A stretch of DNA of 64,000 bases. Source: Sialis fuliginosa. Lineage: Eukaryota; Arthropoda; Insecta; Megaloptera; Sialidae. The notes under the pieces are model-generated. The model worked only from the letters and a program-made list of their open reading frames with translations. It was not told where the DNA came from and searched no databases. Below, one piece after another: positions 18,957 to 35,914 of this stretch. The DNA lies in assembly GCA_961205875.1 (NCBI GenBank), contig OY540817.1:14171001-14235000 (forward strand), in the 5' to 3' direction. The first letter of the stretch is position 1, and each line of letters begins with the position of its first letter. A program made the position numbers and the translations under genes.

Positions 18957-21004
18957 TATTTTTGTTATATTTTTATGACATTTTATTTTTTTATAATATA
19001 TAAATAAATTTTTGATATATAATGTTAGTTATGGAAACACGTATCTATTTCTTTGGTAACACATTTATTGTTTTTTTACATGATTTTGTGAGCTACCTAT
19101 ACATACATACATACATCAAACTGCATAAAGAAGGTGGTAAAGTACTTACGGAGTTTTAAAATATAAATACATATAATTTTCATTCTATATACATATCTAA
19201 TCGTCTTTATTGACCACATCAAATACATTATTATTATCATGTATCTGTCTTTTTTATTTAAAAAATGAATTTATTATTGGAAAATAGGAAATTACACAAA
19301 ACATTGTATTTTTATACAAAGCAAATGTATTAATAACGTTTAATATTAATATAAATATAAAATGTAAACATGTTACGTTTGTAAACATGATATGTTAAAA
19401 ATAATTTAACATGTAGCTTGCCTAAAACAGAGAATTTTTCATGTATACGCAAGCACTCGTTCTATTAACATTTATAATAAACAAAAGGTGCATAATTATA
19501 ACTATTGTTATTTATTTAACCCTTGAAGACACTACAATTAATGAGAATGAAAATGATTATTTATTTCAATTAAATTACTTTTTACCACCAGTACGTAAAA
19601 AAAGTTCACAATAGTGAAAATGAGCAGTTATGGTTCTTGGCTTTTCTGCATAAGTCACATATGTTTATTTTTTATTACTACTGTTTTATTGCATATATTT
19701 AGTAGATTTTGGTATCTTACCATTTATATTTTATTGCAAAAACAATTCTATAAGGGGGCAGATATGTATTCATGTTATATGGTCTACAGGGTATTAAGAT
19801 CTATTTTTATCTAAAATAACCCTCTTAACTTTATTACCATAATATGATGCATAAACAACCATAGATGATATATACAAGAATTTTGTCAATATGGGCCACC
19901 ATATCACCATATATTAAACATATTAGTATGTTTAATATATGATATCACTGAAATTAAGTACTTAGCACAATGATTCTTAAACGGGGTAGCATAGATATGA
20001 TAATTATCTGTGCAAAAATCTCTAATTTAGTGCACTAAATTTAGGAAGCTTAGATTTCAAAAATCTATAAAAACAATTTAAAAACCACACAGAGGTTCTA
20101 AAGTGTCATGAATTTTTTTATTATATATTACGGTTTGAGAACCATTGACTTAGTGTATAATTTGCAATAAATTAACCAATTCTTATAAAAATGCCCTGAC
20201 AAAAATTTTCCTTAATTTGCCCCTAAATTATAGAAAAATTAAGAATTTTATTACAGTATCATAATAATTCCTTTCCTTACTTTGTAGAATTCACACTATT
20301 GCATACATTAACGATTACACTAAACAAGAATTTCAGTTAATTCATTTATAATTTTTGCATAATATATTTTAATTAAATATTAATTTTAACATTGAATTTA
20401 TTTCTTAATGTACTTAATTAATTTTACTAGTCATAAAAAATATATAACATATAGGTAAGTAAATAATAAATTTTTTTTAGAAAATAACTGGGCCCCTAAA
20501 TTAAATCAGTTTGAAATAAGTTATAAAATTTTTTGTAAAATATTGAAATAATTTAGTCAACAATTTCACATAATTTTCAACTATTTAAATCATTTAAACC
20601 TTTACAGATACATATATTTACATTTCTAAATATCCCTATGGATATTAATTTATTTACAGTCATATACAAATATTGATTTATATAAATTAAAAATTAACGA
20701 AAAAAAACATTAATCTAAAAATCTTTGGTAAATTTAGATAAAATGGAAAAATATATAAAACAAAAATCAGAATACACTTTTATCCCTGGTATTATAAACA
20801 ATGTAAACAGTGTATCAAACTTATTACAGAAGATTTCTAGAAATCAAACCTCAACATTAATTAAGGGAAGTTTACTTGTATGTATTTAAATAGCTACACT
20901 ATTCTCTTTTAAGTTAATTTTAAAACTGATAGTTGGTATGTTGATGTATTTTCTGATTATTAAATCATAACTGTTAATAAACTTTATTTATTTACAAAAA
21001 AATT
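18957..21004. other. AT-rich intergenic region
   Basis: Two kilobases lie between ALG9 and the orphan gene. A small perfect palindrome near 19909-19942 (ATATATTAAACAT, short loop, then its inverse) is the only structure noted. The open frame at 19614-19814 has no recognisable domain and is not called. Confidence 0.5.
20983..20988 (-). terminator. Poly(A) signal for ALG9
   Basis: Minus-strand AATAAA lies 17-22 bp beyond the ALG9 stop codon, which implies a very short 3'UTR. Confidence 0.5.
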
Positions 21005-23780
21005 TTAGGAATGTTGACTCTGAGATTTGTTTTTCACCGCTTGCAGCAAAGAAAACTGCCCATATGTAATATAATCATCAAAGAAAAACGGTACCATAAA
21101 AGCTCTAAACAATCTATGTGATTTTTCTGCATCTAAAAACGGCAGAGACTTTAAAATTGTCCACTTACTTTTATGGCTAGCATAATTGGGTTCAAGTTCT
21201 GTAGGTTTATTCAAATCAAGATCCAATAAGAAATTACAGTGGCTTATATTAAAGTACAAACTTAGTTCTTCTAAGTTATCATCATTAAAATATTCATGTA
21301 TTAGTTGTGTTGAATTTTCTGTTTGAGAATAATGTGCAGGGATCATTCCGGCAAATTCAGACTTGATTATTTGAATGTTCCAGTTGGTGTTTGGTAAAAA
21401 GAATGAGCTAGGGTACCGGTGCCATTCTTTGCCGATGCAAACGTTTATTTCTTGGTTCTTAGGAAGTGTGTTTTCTGTAGGAAACCTGTTGAGTTCCATC
21501 ATTAAATCTAATGGAGCATGGTAGTTGCGATACAATGCCAGAATACGAGATAATCCTAAAAAAAATGAATCAATACTCCTCATAAAAGATCAAAATATTT
21601 TACCCTGTACACTATAGCAAAGATTACTTTTTTTATTTATCATAATTTAAATTAAATATGTATTAGATATCAAGATTCCAATCTTTAAAATTTTGTTTTT
21701 TTGTTTTTATCATAGTAGCAGATCTTTGAATATTGAAATCAAAATCTTTTTTCAGGGTATTAATCAAAATTTGAGGTACCATATTATTAGTTACCTAATA
21801 TTGCTGATAGCACCATCACAATGATCATTATAAATGACGTTTTATCTAGGTAATGCGATCGTGGTGGTACATTTTTTATAAGACCATAAATTCGGAACCA
21901 TATTTTCTGTATCACGTCCACTGTGATTGCTCCACATAAGCATATCATAGGGTAAACCGGAAATAGAAACCTGTAATATACATTTATTAATCCACAGTAA
22001 AAATAAGGTGCATTTATTTAATGTAATATACCTTTCTTCTTTATGAGGTTGTATAAAGAAAACCACAAGCCATAAATACAACGGTGATAGAGAAAGTATA
22101 TAAGGAAAACTATAATTTCCTCTTGACTTTGCGGGAATAGCAATGTATGTTATTCCTATCGCTACAGGAGTGAGCAGAGCAAAAACCTACAAAAATAAAA
22201 TACAAAATGTTGTAATGATTATTAATAGTGGTTTGAATTTTTAATAAAAGCTTAATTATTTACCACAAGAGCGTTAAAATGGTTTAACTTGACGATAGTC
22301 TTTGTAAGATTTTATTGTACAATTTTTAAGTATGTATAAAAAATTTACCCATATTATATTAAAATTCAAAAAACCATTAATCAAATAATATGATAACGGT
22401 TCTACTCCATACAATTCTGATCCTTTTCCAGCAAGAACATTATACTTTATAATATTCCATGGAGGTAGGACTAACTTTCCATAATACATGGAGTCTATTA
22501 TAACCATGGGGGCCAAAATAACAACTGCAGATATAACACTCCACTGTATGAAGTCTTTGTACAATCGTCGTAAGACAAGCATATCAATAGCAATTGGTAC
22601 TCCTAGTAAAGCTGCAAATGGCCAACCTAAGAAAATAAAAATTACGTATTTAACATATCATATATTGTAATTAAAATAAAGTTACGAAATTATCAGATAA
22701 GACAAATCATAGAACTATAGAATCAATAGTTGTGCTCAAACTATAATTATGTGAGGTCATGCATCTTCTGAGACAGCAGACTAGGTCAATGGACGCACAT
22801 GAATATACAAGCTTTAAGACTTTGTGGTAATCTCAATTTGAATCTTTACCCAAAAGCCAAGATTCATTACATGAATACAGTTCGTGCATTGCTACTATAT
22901 AGAATGCATAGAAGGAACTTGTATATATATGCTATAATTTATGTTCAGAAAACTGTGATTAGGCCCCACAAAACAGTCTAGTAATAATTTTTATTACTAT
23001 GCATACCTAATAATGATGACAATGCAATGAAAAATACAGCAAGTGGGTATCGCCGTTGCCACCACGCAGCAATAGCAGCATTTGTAGCATACATTGCCCA
23101 AGATGATGGTAAAAATGCTGCACTAGATATAAACATTCCAGCAGAAAACAGAAGGAATGCTAGAGTCATTCGTCCAACATTCACTCCAAATTCACGACAC
23201 ACGGATCTAAAAACATTTGTAATAAATGTCTTGTATATTTTAAATTGAAATGTAAACTTACTTATAAAAATATACTTCAGATAAAGCACTCGCTAGTCCT
23301 AGTAAGCAACGTAGGAAGTAGAAAATCAGTAATGGATTTGGTTGTAGAATTTTATGATAGATGTATGCAGGAGCTGCGTGTATTAATAGGTAAGTGTAGG
23401 AACGTAATGCATATTCTGGACTGTACTCCCATGTTTGCATGCCTTTACCAAACACTAGAAAATGTGCTGGTTCCCAAAAGTTATATGTTTCATCACAGTC
23501 CGATATATGTGACCAAATGGCTGCACAAAATCTAGCCGATAATAATGCTTTGAAAGCTGTGTCTCCGCCAGGGAATACAAGACCACCGGTTTCTGGTTCA
23601 CTCGTTCTAAAAGAAATTAATCATAAATTCGAAAAATTAGCATATAGCTACTGTCGCTTACTTTGGCGCATTTATGTTTTTTCGTGCATTGTCTTTTTTG
23701 GCGTCTTTTTTAGCGTCCGAATATTGTCTCTGTCGACTAACAGAAATGTTTTTATTCATTTTTCTCACATTTTTTGACAT
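21005..23780 (-). CDS. Alg9: ALG9 alpha-1,2-mannosyltransferase
   Basis: This multi-spanning ER glycosyltransferase (GT22 family) adds two alpha-1,2 mannoses from dolichyl-phosphate mannose to the lipid-linked oligosaccharide for N-glycosylation. Seven exons: 23780-23662, 23606-23262, 23206-23007, 22626-22349, 22186-22032, 21970-21795 and 21555-21005, giving 607 residues against about 611 in human. A basic cytosolic N-terminus (RQRQYSDAKKDAKKDNARK) precedes the first hydrophobic region. An early luminal loop carries the family motif SDCDETYNFWEP, with acidic residues expected at the active site. HKEERFLFPVYP at about 362-373 is the GT22/PIG-M type signature, and several membrane helices lie between. 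The C-terminal roughly 190 residues form the luminal tail. It is divergent from polo with 322 bp between start codons. Confidence 0.95.
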
Positions 23781-24102
23781 TACTCTGGATATAATATAAC
23801 CTAAAATTAGAGCTGTCAAAATGTTTTCTCATTACATCAATGGTGGCGCATGTATATTCGGATAGAACCGGAAAATATCGGGTGTATTACATAAATGACC
23901 TCATTGGAAAAATTCTTGTTCGGAAATGCCTCAACTTGATTGGTTGCTTCAAAGTTTGTAACTGCCGTATTCGTACTGATCGTACTTTTCTAACTTGTCG
24001 TTAGGCAACTGTAGACCGTTATTTTCAAACGTTTTTAATTTCAAGTTTTTATCACTGTGAAATATTAAGAAATATTAATTTATTTATATTAATATTTGCA
24101 AA
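23781..24102. promoter_or_regulatory. Divergent ALG9 / polo promoter region
   Basis: Only 322 bp lie between the ALG9 ATG and the polo ATG, so both promoters and both 5'UTRs must fit in this interval unless an upstream 5'UTR exon exists. The segment is less AT-rich than surrounding introns. No TATA box is evident on either side, which fits a housekeeping bidirectional promoter. This is inferred from spacing. Confidence 0.6.
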
Positions 24103-26689
24103 ATGAGTTCCCGAGATGATGATAAACACAAGGATATTCCCAGCATCATAGTTGATGTACAAGGAAACGTGAAATATAAGAAAGGGCAGTTATTCGGAAA
24201 GGTGATTACTATTGACAGTTGGATATTTTTTAATGCATATTTATTATAAATATATTTTTATCTACAGGGAGGGTTTGCAAAATGCTATGAAATAATTGAC
24301 ATGAAAACAAATGAGACTTTTGCTGGGAAAGTAGTATCAAAACAGCTCATGTTGAAGCACAATCAAAGAGAAAAAATCACACAGGAAATAATGATACATA
24401 AGTCCCTTAATCATGATAATGTAGTAAAATTCTATCGATTTTTTGAAGACACAGCAAACGTTTATATAGTCTTAGAACTCTGCAGACGACGGGTAAGTAT
24501 TAACAACTCATATGATTTGTTCTGTTTCATTATTATTTTATATTTCAGTCAATGATGGAACTTCACAAACGACGTAATGCCATAACTGAACCAGAGACAC
24601 GATTTTATATGAAACAAATTCTTAAAGGAGTATCATACCTCCACCACAATCAGATAATACACAGAGATCTTAAACTTGGTAATTTACTGCTTAACGATGA
24701 CTTAACAGTAAAGATAGCAGACTTTGGTCTGGCGACTCGTGTAGAATTCGAAGGTGAACGCAAAAAGACTCTATGCGGAACACCAAACTATATTGCCCCT
24801 GAAATTTTGAACAAAAAAGGCCATTCGTTCGAAGTGGATGTTTGGTCCGTGGGCTGTATTATGTATACTTTGCTCATCGGAAAACCCCCATTTGAAACTG
24901 GAAGTTTAAGAGAAACTTATGCGAAAATCAAAAAATGCGATTACAAGTAAGTTTTATTAAACTTTTTCTGTCTATTTTTGATCATTTTTCAGAACTGATT
25001 TCTACACTTGTTAGAGTAAAGTGACCAGATTCTAGCATCTCAATGCGGCATATCAGTTCTATTAAAACTGGATAAGAAACATTCTAAAATCAATCTACAA
25101 TTTGAGTGATTTATAATTGTTTTTATTTATTTACTTTGTATATCAGGTTCAAAGAAATATCGATGCATCGAAAACAGAAAATAATAAATAAATTCAATCC
25201 ACTTAAACTTTCATTAAATATCTCTAAACAAATAACTATTTTGATTGCAGATTGCCTGAAAAACTTTCACATTCTGCGATACACATGATAACAAAGACAC
25301 TTCAAACAGACCCTAAATGCCGTCCAACTGTTGATAAATTGTTACAACACGAATTTCTCACTACCGGGTACATGCCCTCACAGTTACCAGTGAGTTGTTT
25401 AACGATGGCTCCCCACTTCGACCACGTATCAAAGGTTCCGAATCGCAGACCCCTGACCGATATGAACAATGGAGATGTTTCACCGAGGAAGCTTAACAAA
25501 GTGGATCAGGTATTTAAAAAATTAAATTTTGATAAGTTTTATGCATAAATAAAATAAATGTTTTTTTTGGAAAAATTTAAAAAAATTCTAACTTTGATTT
25601 ACGATATCTTGGGAACTATTAGAGAAAAGAAATTATATTTAAACCGAACCTTTTTGCACTTTTAAGTCATTTTTTGGTTGATTTTACACCACCAAATTAG
25701 AATGAATATACTTTGAATAATTGAGCCAGCGATTTTATGTAATTCAAAAAAATAAATTTACTATTATAAAAAATTTGATTTCATGTAACATTAATTGATA
25801 CTATTTTTACTAAGATGGAACACTTCCTGAAGAATATGCAAAGCAGTGATCAAAGCAATGATTACTCGCGGCAACTGAAAGTGCTGCGCGACCAGCTAAC
25901 AGAATTGCTACGATTAAAGCCAGGCATGGCCAGCGGGGATCCTCTCGGGGAAGAGATGACAGACCCAGCAGCGCAACCCGTCGTTTGGATCTCGAAGTGG
26001 GTTGACTACTCGGACAAGTATGGTTTCGGGTACCAACTATGCGATGATGGTGTAGGAGTCATGTTCAATGATCAGACCAAGCTTATTATGCTTGCAAACG
26101 GAGTGTACGTATTATTAACTATTTATTGCATCTGTTGATTGTTATTATAATTATATTACATTACAGAAATGTGCATTACATAACACGAGATAATAGAGAG
26201 AGCTACATGACCAAAGACTCGTATCCGTCGACGCTGGAAAAGAAGATGAAACTGTTGTCGTATTTCGAGCGGTACATGCGTGAGCACTTGATGAAGGCGG
26301 GCGCACAGGTGGCTGTACGTGAGGCTGACAACCTGTCACGTATACCCCATCTGCACCAATGGTGTCGCACTAACAGCGCGGTACTTATGCACCTCACTAA
26401 CGGCACTGTACAGGTATGTGCTAAATAATCATATGTAAAAACATATTTGAAAATTTATTTCCTCGATGATTAATTAGTTTATTTTTATTTTATACAGGTA
26501 AACTTCTTAGATCATTCGAAAATCATTATTTGCCCTCTAATGGCAGCAGTAACATACATAGACCATCACCGCAACTTCCGCACGTACAGATTTGAAACGA
26601 TAGAGAAGAATGGATGTTGCTTGTCTCTTGCAAAGAACCTCCGCTATGCACTTGAAAAAATCAATTGTTGGCTTAGCGTTAAAATGTGA
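24103..26689 (+). CDS. polo: Polo-like kinase (polo / PLK1)
   Basis: This mitotic kinase acts at centrosomes, kinetochores and the midbody. Seven exons: 24103-24201, 24268-24492, 24549-24946, 25251-25509, 25815-26104, 26167-26413 and 26498-26689, giving 569 residues (Drosophila polo is 576). The kinase domain covers about 25-280: [10 protein letters not shown] loop, Lys54, HRDLK with Asp148, DFG from Asp166, and T-loop Thr182 in [10 protein letters not shown], the same position as in Drosophila. RRPLTDMN in the linker resembles the PLK1 destruction box. Two polo boxes follow: the first begins at [18 protein letters not shown], the second at [21 protein letters not shown]. The exon 5 donor is ambiguous (several GT choices), but only GT|GTACGT keeps the polo-box frame. 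The complete polo-box pair separates it from PLK4-type kinases. Confidence 0.97.
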
Positions 26690-29114
26690 AACCAAACTTC
26701 TACACTAGACTTCTAATATTCAAGGTAAATATATTGTTTGTTTTTTGGCTTTTAACACAGATTTACATTTAATTCGGTAGCAATTTTCACATCTGTTTTT
26801 CTTTATTCGTGTACACAATTTATCTAGTTGACATATCATTAATATTTTCTATACATTAAAACCATCATTATTGAATATGATGGTATTAACGAATTTGTAT
26901 TTATTGCAGGTATTTATAATATAACCATTTCGTGAACACATACTGATTGATATCTTGTACCTCGTGATGATCTGTGCAATGGATGTTAGTTCACGTCGTC
27001 ATGGGTTTATTGTAATTTTGTCACAATGTATAAATACTTATAATATGTATGTATATTTTTAGATTTAAAATGCGATTAGATAATTTATTGAAATTTCGTG
27101 ATTTCTATTAGTAAATTCAGTCGTCATGCATTATATATTTCTTTTTATTCAATTTTATTTATATTTATATATCTACTACTACATTTATAATAAGCTGTAT
27201 TTTTTTAAATAATAATTTTTTATAATGATATGGGAACTTTTAATTTTTTGCAGAGGGACTGATTAAAAAAACTGATTTTTGATAAATATTATAGAATTTA
27301 AGAAAAAATGTGGTATTTTATGTAAGTCATTTTTTATAGATAGAAAAATAATAATAATTATAATATTTGCTTGACTTATTGATATTTCATGTGTGTTATT
27401 TTTTTATTTAATTTTTGAAATTTTATTTTATGCAGAAAAATTGTTTTAATGTAGTTTTTTCTAAACAATGCTTTGAATTTGCTCAAAACCAAAACCAAAG
27501 CTAACACTACGAATTGTCAAATTTTAGGGTAGTAATAAATATATTAAAGCTGTTATCCTATCTGTAATGTATACCAATCATTCACCACTGCTTTTAGATC
27601 ACCGATTTCTACATAATGTGTATACTTCAAGTTATTCATAAATACTATACAATTGATTATAACTATCAATGAACTGCAATTTAAAAATACCCTGCAGATA
27701 GTGTTTGTTTTGATTTTGGTCTAGAGTAATATAATACCGGACATTAATAGTATAAAATTGTAAAAAAAATTGATTATAATAATTGTAAACTTGTTTCTAC
27801 TGTTATTGTATTTATTATGCCAATAATATTTTTATACCGTAAACCTGGGATACTTTGACTGAAAAAATATAATATAAGTTTTAACAATATTTATTTGAAG
27901 TGTAAATCAAACATGTTACAAGTTGCACACATTATTTGTTTAATCTGTAGAGTTCAAATGAAAAACTTATATGATTTAAACACATAGAAAATGGTGTGCA
28001 CAGTTTATTAGAATTTTAACAGAAATTGTGTGTATAACTTTTTCAAGATAAAATAATTTAGATTAGAGTTTAGCACTGGCCATGAATTTTTGGGAAAGTA
28101 ATCCAACCCAATGTTAGCGAGCGATCTTGAAAAGTTAAATTGTGAGCATGCGTCAAAAAATAAAAACAGTTATGCGTGACTGTGCGGATTATATTTTTGT
28201 TAGGCCTGAGTCCCTGAGTATAGTTTGAAGGATAAAACATTTTTAATTATTTCTAAAACTATATACTGCAAAAAAAGCTATGCCAAGGTACCCCTGTTTT
28301 ACGGTCTGTTAAAGTTTGTAAAGCAAAAATAATCAACTTTTTTTTTCTTCAATTACTTACATTTATATGGGCTAAATTACAAAATTTACTGTATTTCTAA
28401 ACGTGAATAAATATTAGTATTTTTTGCATTTTTTCAACTGACAGTATTTTTAAGTAGGTAGTATTTTTTAATTGTATATAGATAATTTTGCTTTTAGTGC
28501 CTTTTTACACTTCATACTGTACATTTGACAAGTTAATATATCAGCATGATTTTTAATAAAATAGAACCCCAATTATCCAGACTAAATAATGATTTAAGAA
28601 AAAATTGTGTTCTCCTTATTAAGGAGATGACAATCTTACTGTAATTTTGAATGCATGCACTGTTTATCAACCCTTCTTACATCTCTCGCTGAATACTTCA
28701 TCACCCCTTATCAAATTATTTGTTTCTTTGCAGTCCGGATAATTGAGGTTCTGTGGTTTGAAGTGTTCATATGTTTAAGTATGTGTATATTTAAACTTAT
28801 ACGGTTACTTATTATTGCACGTAATTTTGTATTGTTACTTTGTTATCATTTATCAACAAATAAAAATAAATTATAAAGTTAATATTTTATTTTTTACATT
28901 TATTTCAGTCTTATTGACATAACAAGTATTATAACAACATATGTAAACATTAATAAAATAAACGTATATACAATATTTTTCAAAATTAACAATATATACA
29001 GTAATTAATTGGTATAAAATAAAAATCATTTAACACCAAAAATTACATATTATACAAAAATATGTTATTAATTATAATTTCTGCATCTAGTAACTATTCT
29101 GTATATAAAATTAT
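26690..29114. other. Convergent polo / Pex6 intergenic region
   Basis: The stretch is AT-rich and contains the polo 3'UTR. A possible 3'UTR intron runs from the donor at 26725 (CAAG|GTAAAT) to the acceptor TTATTGCAG ending at 26909. The open frame at 28655-28876 lacks any recognisable domain. No RNA gene or clear mobile element was seen. Confidence 0.45.
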
Positions 29115-34093
<4,979 letters not shown>

Positions 34094-34319
34094 TTTTCAG
34101 TTATTATTAATTTAAATTTAAATAAAATAACTTATTAGAAAACAAAACTACATACTTGAAAATAACCTAACATTCATGTTGACATATGTGACATTAGAGA
34201 CGTCAAATCATAACTTGAAGCAAACTTCATTTTATTAAAATCGATCGACCAATAAGAGACAAGTATTTCTATTCAAACAATGAAATAAATAAAATCAAGT
34301 AATTTAAAAACCGACGTAC

Positions 34320-34325
34320 TTTATT
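34320..34325 (-). terminator. Poly(A) signal for the ZAD zinc-finger gene
   Basis: Minus-strand AATAAA lies about 34 bp after the stop codon at 34359, inside the 265-bp gap before the Pex6 start. Confidence 0.5.
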
Positions 34326-34358
34326 TATTATGATTAAATATAATTGAATGTACATTAA

Positions 34359-35914
34359 TTATGAAGGTTTATCAGTAGTTATAGCTTCTAAATGTGACTT
34401 CTTATGTGACTTTAGTGAAGCTGTTTGTGTAAAAGTTCTGTGACATATATCACATTCATACGGTCTTTCTCCTGTATGAGTTCTCCGATGTCTGACAACT
34501 TCATGTTTCGTGTTGAAACGTTTAGAACACAAATCACATGCGTGTGGACGTTCATCTGTGTGAGTTCTTCGATGGTCAGCTAAATGTGACGCCTGAAAAA
34601 GTTTCAATTGGTGGTAAGTTTTTCAATTGTTTGCAATTTTAAGATATAATTTATTTACCTGTGTATAAGCCCTGTCACACAAATCACACCTGTATGGACG
34701 TTCTCCCGTATGAGATCTCCGATGTTCATAGATGCCAGACCATCGGACAAACTTTTTGCCACAGTATTCACATTCATACGGCATTTCCCCTGTATGAATT
34801 CTTCGATGAACGACTAGTGATGATGAACAAACAAACCCACGTCCGCAGAAATCACATATGAACGGTTTTTCTCCTGTGTGCCCGCGACGGTGGATTTCTA
34901 GATTCCACAACCTATTTTTAATGACCAAAGTATATTTTAAAATTTAAGTTTTTTATTACTATTATAAATTTTTTAAATGAAGAACAATACTTAATGCACA
35001 TTATTTTTTTATCTTTAAAATGTGTTATACATGACTTCCATACCTGTTGTATTTTTTACCACACACTTCACATTTTAATTCTTTATTTACAGAATGACTT
35101 GCTTGATGAAGTTCTAAATTTCGTAACGTGCTACACATTTTCTCACACACATCACATTTGAACTTCTTTTTGTCTTCTTTATGTACACTGTGATGAATTT
35201 TTAAATTTCTTTCAGCTTTGAAGACCTTTCCACATACTTCACAACTATAAACATCTTTACTATCTGTTCCAGTATTACTTACATTTTTTTTCTTTGTCCC
35301 AGTACTTTTTATTTTAGTTCTCTTGATTTTAACTTTCTTAATATCTTTCTTCTTTTTATGCTTTACTGTGCCTTTATTTAGGCTTGTATCTTCTTCTATA
35401 ATTGTATCTTCTAGTTTTATTTTTATATCAGAAGTTTCAATTTTTGGTACATTTTTTATATCATTATCTGTTATATCTAATTTTTCGTCTGAGTCTACAG
35501 AATCTTTACAGAAATTAGTAGGTGAACAATTTATATCATTATCATCATCAGAATTATGACATTTATCATACTTTATTTGTCGTAAAGTGGTATCTGAATT
35601 AAGAATAAGTAGCCTAAATTTGTGAGTCTCTTTTAAATTATCGAGACATTTTGTACATATATTTGTGGGAAGACCATCGCCTGGTGATATCTAAGAAATA
35701 ATTTAATTTGTTAAATTTATTTAATGTCAAATAAGTATAAAATATGTAGTGCATTCAGCAAATAATTATTTATATTACTTACATATACAGGAGCACACTC
35801 CATTATAACAGATGCTATTATATTTTGTGATATTTTTTCCGTAAAAATATCGCAAATGTCTTGTTCTAACATCATGCAAACTCTGCATATTATACCAGTG
35901 TGTCTTAAATCCAT
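34359..35914 (-). CDS. ZAD-type C2H2 zinc-finger protein
   Basis: A probable DNA-binding transcription regulator of the insect-expanded ZAD family. Exons: 35914-35783, 35690-35044, 34911-34659 and 34592-34359, giving 421 residues. The zinc-finger-associated domain is at the N-terminus: CRVC (Cys10/13) pairs with CTKC (Cys56/59). A charged linker follows, including lysine-rich stretches (HKKKKDIKKVKIKRTKIK) that could serve nuclear import. Eight C2H2 fingers then run to the end, from YSCEVCGKVF to YECDICHRTF, several joined by TGEKP/TGERP linkers. Two introns fall inside fingers and rejoin in phase. The target and the one-to-one orthologue cannot be told by eye because this family turns over quickly. 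Confidence 0.93.

Noticed and set aside
23027-23777. Plus-strand frames through the ALG9 exons
   Set aside because: They are antisense to well-supported ALG9 exons with conserved GT22 motifs.
27735-27748. ATACCGGACA near 27.7 kb as a fragment of the 0.4-kb MITE terminus
   Set aside because: Only about nine bases match, which is expected by chance.
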